Shown: one piece after another, positions 42,684-56,358 of the stretch | How positions within the stretch are numbered: position 1 is the stretch's first letter | Layout: every line of letters starts with the position of its first letter | DNA from: Strigamia acuminata | Taxonomy: Eukaryota; Arthropoda; Chilopoda; Geophilomorpha; Linotaeniidae | Direction of reading: 5' to 3' | Assembly: GCA_949358305.1 (NCBI GenBank) | Contig: CASHSZ010000057.1 | Location: 1-64,000 of the forward strand | DNA length: 64,000 bases | Translations under genes and position numbers: made by a program | Notes under the pieces: model-generated | Database searches by the model: none | Told to the model about the DNA's origin: nothing | What the model saw: the letters and a program-made list of their open reading frames with translations, nothing else

Positions 42684-45600
42684 AAGTGTGGGAGTGAGTG
42701 ACAACGCCAAAAAAACGCCCGAAAACGCCCCAAGAACGCACCAAAACGCCCCAAGAACGCACCAAAACGCCAGATAACCGTGCAACTTGAGGCAAAAAAC
42801 ATGCGAACATAATTTTTTGCTTTGAGTGGCACGATTTTCAGGCTTTTTGGAGCATTTTGAAGCGTTTTGGGGCGTTTTAGAACGTTTTTGCTTATTTTTT
42901 AGCATTCTCATGCGAGCTCGCGCGTGCAGGCGAGAAAAAAACAAACTTATTTCTTCAAGAGTTAAAAAAAAAATAACCCTAACCGGGAAATTACTGTAAA
43001 AACAACGGCTTGCCTCGAATAAACGCCGGGGCGTTTACTAATTTTCAAGACTGGAAGTGAGGCGAGATGTTGTTTGCTTTATTTGTTAAAACAAATTAGG
43101 CGTCACTAATTCACCTGTATTAGGGTTTCGGTTCTGAGAAACCGGACGAGGAGTCACAATAACGGGACACGGGAAATTTCAAAACTTACCGGTTCCGTCA
43201 AAACGCCATTGAAACGTTACATTTTTATAGCGTGTCAATGATAAAAATGGTCATTTTGGATGAAAAACGGCCATTTTGGATGAAAAATGGCCATTTTTAC
43301 TATAAAAAATGGCTGAAAATGGCCATTTTTACTATGACAAATGGCTGAAAATGGCCATTTTAATAAAAAAAGGCCATTTTTACTTCGAAAATTGGCTAAA
43401 AATGGCCACTTGAGTGAGTGACAACGCCAAAAAACGCGTGCAAACGCCTGCGAACGCCCCAAAACGCCCCAAAACGCCAGATGACAATGCAACTTGAGGC
43501 ATAAAACTTGAAAACACAATTTTAAACGTCACAAAAGTTGAAACAAAGATGAAAAATTAATTTTTTGCCTCAAGTTGCGCGATTTTCAGGTCTTTTGGAG
43601 TGTTTTTGAGCATTTTTTGGCGTTCTCAGCGGCGTGTTTGCCTCAAATAAACGCCGGTTTAAACAAAAAATGACGTCATTTTTGGTTTAAAATTGAAGTA
43701 AAACACAAAATATTTTAGTTTTTAAATGCAACTGGTCTAAATTTTGTCAAATGTTGTCATACTTCTTGAAAGTCATCATTTATTGATAAAAAATTTGAAA
43801 ATTTACCTAATTGTAGCATGTATTTGTGGTTAGTTTTGATTTGAATTCAAACTGTAATTTTTTGCTTCGAGTTGCGCGATTTTCAGGCGTTTTGGGGCGT
43901 TTTTGAGCTTTTTTTGGCGTCCTCAGGCGAGCTCGCGCGTGCACGTCACAAGTAACCCTAATCAGGAAAGAACCTACAAAAACTATGGCTTGCCTCGCAT
44001 AAACGCCGGGGCGTTTATTCATTTTCAAAAAGACAAATGAAATGGATAAATAAAGAAATTAGCGGGGAAATCCAACATGGCGCCCACTTCAAATCCGCTA
44101 GAGCGGCAAAACACGACATTTGAATTTCAACACAAGAATAAAATCAAGAATACACACTGTATTGAATAAAATAACATTAGGAAATGTAATTTCCTACAAC
44201 AAAAGCACTATTTATTAAAAGAACACTTGAAAATAATCGTTTGCCGAACGGAATGAACTCGGTCAGCAGCGCACAAGTGCGTACCGACAACAAACGCTCG
44301 AAACGACAAAACGACCGTTCCGGGACAAAAATAAAGCAAACCAATCGACAGATCACCCCCAAATTAGTCTAAATCAATTCTAAAACCTATCCATAACACA
44401 AGAATAAGGTCCAAACAAAAGGTTAGAAGTTTGAACACAACCGAACTAGATTAAGAAATATGACGTCACGCGTCTTACGCAAGTGATCTGTAAATCGACG
44501 GATGCACTAAAAATCATCCAAAATCACACAAAATGAGCAAGAATTAAAGAAATAAGACACAGAGAAGTAATAAAACTTTAAATAGCAATGAATAAAGATA
44601 ATATCAATATCATAGACACTAAAATTCATGAAAACACTGTAACTTTTAATAAATCACAAAAAATGAAAGTTTAATATGTAAAAATATCTAAAAAGCTGAA
44701 ATTCAAGAAAAGCAAAAATTAAAGACACTTTGTTAACTTTAATTAAGACAATAAATGACATAAAATCCGGACACAACAATTATTCCATTTTGGATGAAAA
44801 ACGGCCCTTTTGGATGAAAAACGGCCATTTTGGATGAAAAACGGCTAAAAATGACCATTTTTCTATGAAAAATGGCTAAAAATGGCTAAAAATGGCCATT
44901 TGATTGAATGACAACGCCAAAAAACGCCCAAGAACGCCCGCAAATGCCTAAAAATGCCTAAAAACGCCCCAAAACGCAAAATGACAATGCAACTTGAGGC
45001 AAAAAACATGAGAACACAATTGTAAACGTTACAAAAGTTGAAACAAAAATAAACAATTAATGTTTTGCCTCGAGTTGCACGATTTTCAGGCGTTTTGGAG
45101 TATTTTTTGGCGTTCTCAGGCGTACTCGCGCGTACACGTCACTGCCGAGTAAAAAAAACATACTTATTTCTTCAAGAGTTAAAAAGGAAGTAACCCTAAT
45201 CAGGAAAAAAAATGCAAAAACAATGGCTTGCCTCGAACAAACGCCAGAAGTGAGGCGAGATGTTGTTTGCTTTATTTATTAAATCAAATTAGGCGTTGCT
45301 AATTCACCTGTATCTCTTAGTTCGACGTAAGAACACGCGCTTTTTTTAAAATGAAAGCCCAAGTTGGGTTTCATAAACGTACCGTATTGCCTTGAATAAA
45401 AGCCGGGGTGTTTATTAATTTTTAAGACCAGAAACGAGGCGAGATCACGACTCAAGATTAAGCGAGAAGAAATAAACGTGTTTCTTCTAAAGGAAGTAAC
45501 CCTAATCAGGAAAAACTTACATAAACAATGGTTTGCCTTGAATAAACGCCGGGGCGTTTATAAATTTTCAAGACGGGAGGCAAGGTGAGATGATGATGCG

Positions 45601-46440
45601 GTGCGACGCGAATAAAAGCCCAAGTTGGGTGTTGCCTCGAATAAACGCCGGGGCGTTTATTAATTTTCAAAACCGGAAATGAGGCGAGATCAAAACGCCA
45701 TTGAAACGTTACATTTTAATAACGTTTCAACGATAAAAACGGCCATTTTTGATTAAAAAAACGACTAAAAATGGCCATTTTACTATAAAAACGGTGAAAA
45801 AAAAACATTTTTACTCTGAAAAATGGCTAAAAATGGCCATTTTGACGAAAAACGGCCATTTTTACTACGGAAAATGCTAAAATTGGCCACTTGAGTGAGT
45901 GACAACGCCAAAAAACGCCTGCGAACGCCTGCGAACACATAAAAACACTCCAAAACGCCAGATGACAATGCAACTTGAGGCAAAAAACATGAGAACACAA
46001 TTTTAAACGTCACAAAAGTTGAAATAAAGATGAAAAATTAATGTTTTGCCTCGAGTTGCGCGATTTTCAGGCGTTTTTGAGCGTTTTTTAGCATTTTTTG
46101 GCGTTCTCAGGCGTGCTCGTGTGTACACGTCACTGCCGAAGAAAAAAACAAACTTATTTCTTTTAGTTAAAATGTATTTCAAGCTTTAACAGGGGTTTAA
46201 ACAGAAAATGACATCATTTTTAGTTTAAAATTGAAGTAAAACACAAAATATTTTAGTTTTTGAATGCAACTGATCCACGTTATGTCAAATGTTTCCATTA
46301 CTTCTTGAAAGCCAAAAAATTTGAAAATTTAGCTAATTTCAGCATGTATTTGTAGCTAGTTTTGATTTGAATACACACTGTAATGTTTTGCCTCGAGTTG
46401 CGCGATTTTCAGGCGTTTTGGGACGTTTTGGAGCAAAAAA
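42684..46440. repeat. Field of dispersed fold-back repeats
   Basis: Three motifs recur. (1) TTGCCTCGAATAAACGCC followed by GGGGCGTTTATT, a 10-bp inverted repeat with a 2-nt centre, near 43014, 43987, 45535 and 45632 with degenerate copies at 43640, 45224 and 45388. (2) Runs of GGCCATTTTT and AAAAATGGC, near 43240-43410, 44790-44900 and 45720-45895. (3) Pairs of arms ACGCCAAAAAACGCC...CAACTTGAGGCAAAAAAC and the inverse TTTTTTGCCTCGAGTTGCGCG...TTTTTGGCGTTCTC about 100-150 bp apart, at least four times. The A-rich segment 44050-44780 holds nothing I recognise. No coding capacity is supported. Confidence 0.7.
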
Positions 46441-47500
46441 AACAAACTTAATTCTTCAAGAGTTAAAAAGGAAGTAATCCTAATCAGGAAAAGCCCACAA
46501 AAAACAATGCAAGATCACGCGGTACGACGCACGGACTCCCAGCGCACGGAATGCACGGACTTTCTGTGGACTTCCCGTGCACGGAAGACCGGCGCGGACA
46601 TTTCCATTGGAGACCAGCGCAGAATTACCTACAGGCAATTCCGAATCAAAGGCTTCTTTATGGTTTATACATTACTTTGCAGTAGGTATGCCTGGCCTTG
46701 ATTTGAAAGTGCAGTAAATTCTGCTGAATGCAGTGTTTTAAACTCGCAGCAATTGCGATGGTGCCAACTATTGGAAAATAAATTTAAAATGTAAAACCAA
46801 AGAATTTGTAAAAAAAATTTGTTTTAATCAATTGCAATAATGATATTCTACTTAATTGTTGGATTATGAAACGTGAAACCAATCCCATGATTAGGAAATA
46901 TAAATTTTATTAAATTCATCGTGTATCTCACATCTCACATTCACTGCCATTTACTTAGTGTCATCCAAAAATCAGGTTTTATCAAATCCTGAGGTTATTC
47001 TAGTACGTCTTAACTGCCCGGCAGGTCGCGCAACCTGTGGAGCAACAATTGATGTAAATAGTGCAAGCAGCACGCACGGGAAAGTGCGCACTGATGGGTC
47101 CATGCCAGTGCAAGTACATTGGGTAATGTATTATTGCGAGCGCGCGTGTTTTCACACGATTACAATGTGCTGATTAAACCAACAGCATTATAGAAGCATT
47201 ATAGACTGATTATATTGTATAATTTTTATTTTAACAAAACCCTGAATTTCATTTCTAATCGGTTTTTTTTTTTATTGACGCGCACAGAAGCGTTGTAGCA
47301 TGTTCACACAATGTGGAATTTGCAAATTTGAGAAAGCGGCTTTCCCAAGGTTGATAAAACGCGCGCGATCGTGCGGAATATACAAATAAGTGAAATCCGC
47401 AAAATCAGCCATGAGACTGCGAACAGGGGGTCAAGGTATAGGCCGCCGTAATGTTAAAAATAGGGTCCCTTTCGCACTCCGAGAAATCCGCATGCGCGCC
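46441..47500. other. Intergenic DNA without recognised features
   Basis: Short frames occur at 46507-46701 and 46958-47173 but have no motif, no splice context and no visible repeat elsewhere in the window. I see no supported gene. Confidence 0.4.
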
Positions 47501-47559
47501 ATAAGGTTAAGTATGTATACATAAACAAATAAATAAATGAATGGGTGAACGAATGAATG

Positions 47560-47575
47560 AACGAATGGAGAAAAA

Positions 47576-47642
<67 letters not shown>

Positions 47643-47860
47643 AAAAAAATAAATAGGTCGCGGACGACGTCGTCGATGTCGCTCGCGCGTTCGGTTGTCA
47701 ACCTCGCTCGCTCGCTGTCTGCCTGTCCAGCTCGCGTCATTCTAAGTCGGTCGGTCGGTCGGTCAATCGGTCGGTCGGTCGTTCTAAGTCGGTTGGTCGG
47801 TCGTTCGTTCTAAGTCGGTCGGTCGGTCGGTCGTTCTAAGTCGGTCGGTCGCTCGCTCGC
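47560..47860. repeat. Microsatellites (AAAT)n and (GGTC)n
   Basis: About 90 bp of AAAT repeats at 47566-47658 is followed by an interrupted GGTC/GTTC array at about 47745-47870, which reaches the 3' end of the nine-exon gene. Confidence 0.9.
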
Positions 47861-48412
47861 TCACACCGACTCAAAGCTCCGGTCGTCGAGTGCATACGGC
47901 GGACGGTCACAGTATTCCAATAGAAACTCCGCGTGGTCCCGGTCGATATCCTCCGTTGCCGCGATCAACCGGACCATGTACTCCGGGACCAAGACCTTGG
48001 GCACTATCGTCGCGAGACGATCCGGCGGCATGCGGGGAATGCCTTTCGGTGGAAGCAAACTGACCTCCGCTTCGTAGAGACCCTCGATCTTGCGAACCAG
48101 CCATCGACTCTGAAACGTGGATGGAAATTTAAACGAGCGAACGAACGAACGAGAGAACAATTCGTTAACCCGTACCACCGCCTTGTCTCTGATCAACGCC
48201 TCGTGTTGGTCCGTCACCAGGTCTTCTCGCGCGTCGGTGGTCCTTTTAAACGCGCTCATCCGCCAACTCGCCGACTCGCCTCGGAGGACATTCGCGATGT
48301 GCCGGTAGCAAGCGTGCTCTTTGCGGGCCAGGCCCTCTTTGGTCGTGTAGACGGAGCACCTGCGAGAGAAATTCGGGATTAGTTCGACGAACGAAAAACG
48401 ATCAACACCGAA

Positions 48413-48443
<31 letters not shown>

Positions 48444-48707
48444 TACCGCAGTTTGGAGCAGAGGGGTTCGTCGCGACAACCGCTGCAGACAAAACCTTCG
48501 CTTCGGCCGAGTCGTTTGGTCCACGGCCGCCCCACGCACTCTTCGTGCACCGAGCATAAACACTCGGAGCATTTGATCCGCGGGTCGGCCACCCCGAGAC
48601 AGTAGATACTGTCGCAACCGGTTGCCTTGGAGCCAGCGGCACCACTCCGATCGTGGCGATACAGGGACGTCTGAAATTTGAAACGAGCGAATTTGTGAAC
48701 GGATACG

Positions 48708-48738
<31 letters not shown>

Positions 48739-49989
48739 AAAACGAGACAATACGGGACGAGATTTTTCGTTTCTTACCTTGAACGGTTGCGAAAACGGCC
48801 GCGAAGAAGATGACCGCGACTGCGACCACGACTGCGACTGCGACTCCTTCGATCGCGACTCCTTCGATCGCGACTCCTTCGACTGCGACCGCGACCGCGA
48901 CTGCGATCGCGACCGCGACCGCGACTGCGACTGCGACCGCGACTGCGACTGCGACCGCGATTGCGACCGCGACCGCGACCGCGACCGCGACCCGGTGCCG
49001 CGACTGTGCCCGGGCGAGGGCTCGTGTTCGGCGTGTTCGAGTTCGAACTCACTTTCTCGCCGACGCTGTATCTCGCGACTCTGTGCGCGGATCATTTGGC
49101 CTTCGCACTCTACCTTCGCGCGGTTCTTCTTGCGGACTTCGCGGCGAGCGCGTTCCTCATCATCGTCGTCGTCGCGGACGAGCGGGATGCCGGGTACCCG
49201 ACTACGCACGAAAGTGAAGCCGCGTACGGTGATGGGATCGCGCGAGAGGTCGACGTCGTATTCTCGGGACTTGCTGGTGGCACCGGCACCGGCACCACGA
49301 TCGGGGCGGGCGCCGGTGAAGAGGTCGGCACCACTGTCCTCGGCGCCGTCGTCGTCGCCGCTGCTGCTGCTGCTGCTGTTGCTATTGTCGTCTGCACGTT
49401 TAATGGATCCGGCGTGTTTAGCGGCAACAACAGTAGATTTGGCGCGTTGCTCGGTGGTGGGTTTGGCACGTTGCTCGGCGGCGGATTTGGCGCGTTGCTC
49501 GGCGGCGGATTTGGCGCGTTGCTCGGCGGCGGATTTGGCGCGTTGCTCGGCGGCGGATTTGGCGCGTTGCTCGGCGGCGGATTTGGCGCGTTGCTCGGCG
49601 GCGGATTTGGCGCGTTGCTCGGCGGCGGATTTGGCGCGTTGCTCGGCGGCGGATTTGGCTTGTTGTTCGGCGGTGCGAAGAGCAGTTGCAGCAGCGGGGG
49701 CAATGCGAAAGGTACCAGCGAGAGGAGAGGGACGCGGGGAAGGGAAAGAAGCGGGCATGGAAAACAAGCCCCTGACTTTGTCCTTTCCGAAGAGGAGATC
49801 CAGCACCGGGCGTTGTTGCACCATGTCGATGGCTTCCTGAAAAAGAAAACGAACGAGTCAATTCGATCGATAGATTGATCGAGTCCTCGACGCGAGTCAG
49901 TCACGCACGTTCGACATCCACTTCGTGTACCCTTCCTTCATCAGGTCCAAGTAGCTTTGTTCTACTGGGATGACTACCTGTGTGTGTGT

Positions 49990-50024
<35 letters not shown>

Positions 50025-51326
50025 TGAGTGAATAAAAAATTAAAATAATCAATGGACGAACGAATAAACCGAAACGTTTTTCTTTCACCTTCTTTTCTGC
50101 CTCGCCCTTTCGTCGTTTCGGTTGATCCGAGACACGTTGCGGCGCCGGGCGTTTCGGCGCCGGTAGTTTCGGTTCGTCGCACCCCCTTTGGTCGATGCTC
50201 GACCTTATCGTCGCGATCGGTACGTAAAATTTATGTTTCGTCCAAAGATGTTGCCTCAGGTCATCCGGCTGCGTGTCGCACAAAGGGCAGTCGGGCGCGT
50301 GCTCCGTCGTCGAAAACAGTTCCTGTCGGGTAAAAAAACAAAAAAAAAAAAACATACGATTTGTTCAGCGACGACACCGAGCGACCGCGCGAGGAAACAC
50401 ATACGTACCTGGCAAAAGCCGTCGAATGTGCCGATGTGGCCGCGCAGCAATTTCCTGGCCGCCTCAAAGTCTTTGGCCACGGTGTGCACACTCCGCCAGT
50501 GATCGCCAATGTCCCTGAGTGGGCCAGCCGGTTTCCATCCGCCGCCATCGTCGTCGTCGTCGCCGTCGCCGTCGTCGTCGTCGTAGGCGTAGGCGTAGTT
50601 CGCGCGTTTCCTGCGGCACAGCCAACACATCCCCGCCCTGCTGCGAACGGGCTTGTCCTGAACGAAGGAGAAGAAGAAGAAGAAGAAGAAGAAAAAACGA
50701 GTGAATCGACGACACGGGCGGGCGCCGTTGCTCACCTTCGCAGAGTCGTAGGAGCCAAAGTCTGTTTGTTGCGACTGCGACCCGCTGGGAGGGACTGGGA
50801 GCATCGCCTCGAGAGCCCCCAGTCTTTCGCCGTGGTTGGCGAGGTTCGACCTCAATTCTTCCAGTTCAACTTCCAGGGTGTTGATCTTGGCTTGCATGGC
50901 TTCGACCTCGCGCCCCGTTGCCCCGTCACCGCCGCTGTTGCCGTCGTTGGCTTCGTTGCCGCCGTTGCCGTTGTCGCCGCCACCGCCGTTGTTGCCATTG
51001 CCATTGTCGTTGTCGTCGTCGTTGTCGCTGTCGAGTCGTCTATCGAAAAACGAAAACAAATGTAAATGGTATCCCGCACGAACTCGGTCGCGCCGTGGTA
51101 CTTACATTGGACGGGGTTTGCGCACACCTTCCAATCCGGACAACGTGCTCGGAAACGACTGGCTGGCGCCCGGGTCCGCGCTCTCGGTTCCCGCTGTTCC
51201 GTACGGCGACGACAAAACGTGCACCACCTCCTCGGCGCCCGTTTCCGCGTGGGTCTCCGTGACACCTCCGCCCTCGGGGTTCACTCCCGTCCGTTCTTCG
51301 CCCACTCCTCGTTGCTCGTCGTCCAT
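47861..51326 (-). CDS. Nine-exon gene: ~930-residue protein with two zinc-finger-like motifs, RS-rich region and PHD-like finger
   Basis: Exons from the 5' end: 51326-51106, 51039-50736, 50657-50409, 50322-50089, 49977-49909, 49836-48778, 48670-48447, 48359-48176 and 48109-47861. All eight introns are GT-AG, 66-111 bp, and every phase agrees, giving 2793 nt including the stop. In order the protein has an acidic N-terminus, a coiled coil (VEAMQAKINTLEVELEEL), a CWLC...HWRSVH pair (~186-233) split by a poly-Asp loop, and CPLC...HLWTKH (~270-288). Next come about eight AKSAAEQR repeats, an RS/QS-rich tract, and a PHD-like C-x4-C-x9-C-x2-C-x4-H-x2-C-x16-C-x2-C (~731-777). The first pair C-x4-C is wider than the PHD norm. 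These suggest a nuclear, chromatin- or RNA-associated role, which is inference. A TATA-like TTTATAAG lies about 20 bp before the ATG. I do not recognise the family. Confidence 0.8.
49440..49668 (-). repeat. 24-bp coding tandem repeat in exon 6
   Basis: About eight copies of a 24-bp unit encode AKSAAEQR on the minus strand, with variant copies at both ends (AKPTTEQR, AEQQ). The length keeps the frame, so copy number can change without breaking the protein. The plus strand is also open here, as a Gly/Leu-rich shadow. Confidence 0.9.
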
Positions 51327-52560
51327 TTTCGTCAATCAATCGCCTACTTATAAACGAATTGGTCGTTTAATCAATTAATTGGTTAATTCGTTAGACCGAT
51401 TAACGGACGAACGGACGGACAAATAATAGCGCCGCGAGTAGTAACCACAAAACCAACGTTGAATCTAGTCGCTTGATATCGACGGGGTTTCCCCCCTCCT
51501 CCGTGCTCACGCACGCTGTCCCGCATGGCACGCCGTTTTTATTCGCCCGCTCCGTTTCTTCTCTCGTTTGTTTGTTTTTTTTTTTTAAGAAATAATGCGA
51601 TTGGATAGCCTTACTTACTCGTTTGTTCGTTTTTTTTTTGTTTGTTTGTTTGTTTGTTTTTCCCACTCTACGGAGTCCAACGAACCGATATATGTACGCG
51701 TGTGCGTCGCGAAGAAGGAGAAGGGCACAACAATGGCGGGGAAAAGCTTGATCCGCTGTTCACCTCGATGTCACGGCGCTGCGACGCGACGCTCGGCGAT
51801 GCGAATTAAAAAGAAAAAATGAAACAAAATAAAACAAAGTGAAACAATAAAATGAAACGAAACGAAACAAAATAAAATGAAACGAATAAATGATCGGCGT
51901 TTTGAATCGTGCCGCGTCATGTTGCCCGGTTGCGCCACCAGGTGCCCGCGCAGCGCTCGGCGCTCGGTGTTCGGTGTTCGGCCCGTCCCGTGGACGGGGG
52001 AGGAGAAGAACGAAGCGGGGACTACGGGTTCGGGTTAGGCGCCGACGGCGTGGTCGATCGATTATATTTTCTCGTTTTCTATTTATCTTCTCGTAAGAGT
52101 GAGTTGTAAAGGCGTATAAAGAATAAACAATTGGAGCGAAAAGTAAACGGTCTTTTTATTCGTGTACATTTGTAAAATTTGAAAATTTTTCTTAAAACTA
52201 AGCGTGAATAAACGAGCGAAAAAAATGAGGCGGGCTCGCGCGACGAGCGACGGGTCTAGTTGTCGCATTAGTCGGTCCTGGTCGAGGAGCAGTCTGTCTG
52301 TCCTTAACGGTCAAAATGAGAATGGCACCGAAGAGACTCCGTACATTATTCGATGTGAAATCTGAAATCTGAAATCTGAAATCTGAAATCTGAAAAATCT
52401 GAAAAACCTGAAAAACCTGGGACCCGTGAAAACCCGAAATCTGAAAACCGATTGATTGGTCGGTCGATCAATCAATCGATCGATCGATCGGTGGACGGTT
52501 GGCTGCCTGCCCCGCCCACCCGCGACGATTGGCCCCACCGGCCGGCGGTGGCCCATTCTC
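51327..52560. other. GC-rich intergenic DNA upstream of the nine-exon gene
   Basis: It probably holds that gene's promoter. Visible repeats are (GAAATCT)n at about 52356-52420 and a GATC/GGTC-type run at about 52440-52490. Small plus-strand frames near 51595 and 51890 lack support. Confidence 0.4.
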
Positions 52561-55500
52561 GACTTATTTATTTATTATTTTGACCGGCCCGAAGGCCAGT
52601 CTGAGACCGAAAAAGCACGGCTGCTTTTACAAAGACGGGTATCGAATACCGCGCCGCTCGGCGGGTACTGTGCGCCGCTCGACCGAGCGGCGGGCCCGAG
52701 TCCCGAGTTCGATCTGAAAGTGTTGGCAAAACCCATCGAACGTGTTCGGGAAGACTCCCGTCCACAACGACGGCGCGAGACCCCCGGAAGATGAAAATAA
52801 AATACGAAACGGCTCATTTTCTATAAAATTTTTATTCTAACGAATTACGACGAAGATAACCTAATTATCGGTTAAAGCACGGACCGCAAAGTCGGTCCCA
52901 CGACCGAAGAATTAAAATTTTAATCGTCTTTCTTTTTTCGTGTGATATTTTTTTTTACCTCGTACCGATCGCCACATCGGACACGAGTAGAATGCACGCG
53001 ACCGCACGCATGCTGCGAGGTTTAGACGGTCGAAGGAATGCCGGTAAGGGAGCTTATTTTCGGGGCGAGTCGTCGGGGCTGCCGCTGCCGCCGCTGTCGC
53101 TCAACGACCCCAACCGCATCTATTCGTCGGGACGGATACGTTCCATTTTCGGACTTATTTATTTATTTATTTATTTATTATTTTGACCGGCCCGAAGGCC
53201 AGTCTGAGACCGTGGCGAAGCAAGGGTCCTTTTATATCGGATACCGCGCCGCTCGGCGGGTACTGTGCGCCGCTCGACCGAGCGGCGGGCCCGAGTCCCG
53301 AGTTCGATCTGAAAGTGTTGGCAAAACCCATCGAACGTGTTCGGGAAGACTCCCGTCCACAACGACGGCGCGAGACCCCCGGAAGATGAAAATAAAATAC
53401 GAAACGGCTCATTTTCTATAAAATTTTTATTCCAACGAATTACGACGAAGATAACCTAATTAACGGTTAAAGTACGAACCGCAAAGTCGGTGCCACGACC
53501 GGAGAATTAAAATTTTAATCGTCTTCCTTTCTCTGATGATCTTTTTTTTTTTTACTCCGTACCGATCGCCACGTCGGACACGAGTAGAATGCACGCGACC
53601 GCACGAGCGCTGCGAGGTTTGAACGAACAAACGGATGCCAGCGCAGGACCTTATTTTCGGGGCGATTCGTCCGGGCTGTCGCTGCCGCTGACGCCGCTCA
53701 ACGACACCACCTGCCCCTATTCTGGCCGGGACGGGGACGTTCTATTTCCGATTTATTCATTTATTTGTTATTTTGACCGGCCCGAAGGCCAGTCTGAGAC
53801 CGAGACCCACCGACCGACCATTGGATGGTAGGCGACTCGACCAACAGAAAATGGCGACGAACATTTTAGGAGACGGAACCACACCAACGACCGACCGGCC
53901 ATTTGGTACTCAACAGGTACTCCAGTCTCGATCTGAAAAACGTCCGCAATGTCTATCGGATGCGATGACCGGGACTCGCATCGACTGCGACGGTACACGG
54001 TCCCTGGGAAATGATTTAAAAATGTAAAACGACGATTATTTTGTAAAACTTTTATTCGAATCTGCCACAACGAAGATAACCTAATTAACGGTTAAAGCAC
54101 GAACCGCAAAGTCGGTGCCACGACTGGAGAATTAAAATTTTAATCGTCTTCCTTTCTCTGATGATCTTTTTTTTTTTTACTCCGTACCGATCGCCACGTC
54201 GGACACGAGTAGAATGCACGCGACCGCACGAGCGCTGCGAGGTTTGAACGAACGAACGGATGCCGGCGCAGGACCTTATTTTCGGGGCGAGTTAGTCGTC
54301 GGGGCTGTCGCTGCCGCTGACGTCGCTGCCGCTGACGTCGCTCAACGACGCCACCCACCCTTATTCTCGCCGGGACGGGTGCGACCTATTTCCGATCCAT
54401 TTATTTATTTATTTATTTATTTATTATTTTGACCGGCCCGAAGGCCAGTCTGAGACCGAGACCGCTCTCGGAGACCCGTCGACAAAATCACTGGCTGGAG
54501 CGTGCATCGGACCGACGACCGATAAACGGATGGGTGAAAAAATGCCAGTGGTCCGCACCGATCGTCGGGGCGTGAATGTCGACCTCTCACATCGGTCTCG
54601 ATCCGAAAGCACTCACGGGGTCAATTGAACGCACCGAAGGCGACTGCCATCGAATACGACGGCGCAAGACCCCCGGGAGGTGAAAATAAAATGCGGAGCG
54701 GCGGGTTTCCTATAAAATTTTTATTGCGATAAAGTGCGACGAAGATAACCTAATTAACGGTTAAAACGCAAACCACAAAGTCGGTTCCACGACCGGAGAA
54801 CTAAAATTTTAATCGTCTTTCCTTTTGCGTGTAATATTTTTTTTTTACCCCGTACCGATCGCCACACCGGACACGAGTAGAATGCACGCGACCGCACGCG
54901 CGCTGCGAGGTTTAGACGGACGAAGAAATGCCGGTGCGGGAGCCTTTTTTCGGGGCGAGTCGTCGGGGCTACCGCCGCCGCTGCCGCCGCTCAACGACGC
55001 CACCCGCCCCTAGTCTCGCCGGGACGGGAGCGTTCTATTTCCGATTTATTCATTTATTTGTTATTTTGACCGGCCCGAAGGCCAGTCTGAGCCCGAGACC
55101 GATTGGGGACCTGTCGACCACCCATTTGGTGCACAAGCATAAATACCGCACCACCGACCGATCCTCGGGTGGGAGAGGCGAATGCCATCTTGTCATCCAA
55201 CGGGGATCGAGCGGCGCACGAGACGGGGGCGACGGCCCTCTCACTTTGGTCTCGATCTGAGGATCCCCTCAAAATCCGTAGAACGCGATGATTGAAACTA
55301 ACGCCTACTACGACGGCACGAGACCCCCGGAAGATGAAAATAAAATGCATAACGGCTGATTTTCTATAAAAATTTTATTCCAACGAATTACGACGAAGAT
55401 AACCTAATTAACGGTTAAAGCACGAGCCGCAAAGTCGGTGCCACGACCGGAGAATTAAAATTTTAATCGTCTTTCCTTTTTCGGGTGATCTATGCCGATC

Positions 55501-56307
55501 GCCACATCGGACACGAGTAGAATGCACGCGACCGCACGCGCACTGCGAGGTTTAGACGAGCAAACGGATGCCGGCGCGGGAGCTTATCTTTTGCGACGAG
55601 TCGTCGGGGTTGCCGCTGCCACCACCACCGCCACCGTCCAGCGACCCCAACCGCCTTTATTCGCCGACTCGTTTATTTATTTATTTATTTATTTATTTGT
55701 TTATTTTTTTTGACCGGCCCGAAGGCCGGTCTGAGACCGAGAGGTGCTCTCGACAAAGATGTGTCCACCGTTGGATGCAAGAACTCGGGTACCGCGCCAC
55801 TCGACGGGTACTGCGCCGCTCGGACGAGCCACGGCCCCTCGTTCCGCTGGCGATCTGGAAACTCCCACAAAGTCCGTCGAACGCATCGAGCGAGACTCGC
55901 TCCGATTATGACGGCGCAAGACCCCCGAAAGATGAAAATGAAATACGGAAATGTCAATTTTCCGTAAAAATTTTATTCCGATAAATTGCGACGACGATAA
56001 TCTAATTAACGATTAAAGCACGAACCGCGAAGTCGGTTCCACAACCGGAGAATTAAAATTTTAATCGTCTTTCTTTTTCGTGTGATATTTTTTTTACCTC
56101 GTACCGGTCGCTACATCGGACACGAGTAGAATGCACGCGACCGCACGCGCTGCGAGGATTAGACGGACGAAGGACGCACGAAGGGATGCCGACGCGGGAC
56201 TTTATTTTCGGGGCGAGTCATCGAGGTTGCCGCTGCCGCCGCCACTCACTCGACGACCCCAGCTGCCACTATTCGCCGGGACGAACGCGTTCTATTTCCC
56301 GACCTAC

Positions 56308-56358
<51 letters not shown>

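Noticed and set aside
42065-46013. Various 60-110-codon frames on both strands
   Set aside because: They fall within fold-back repeats (GGCCATTTTT and AACGCC motifs) and change with repeat copy, so they are not supported as genes.
48653-49878. Long plus-strand frames opposite the nine-exon gene (Gly/Leu-rich and Asp/Arg-rich)
   Set aside because: They are shadows of the AKSAAEQR and RS-rich coding repeats; the minus strand has consistent splice sites and phases.
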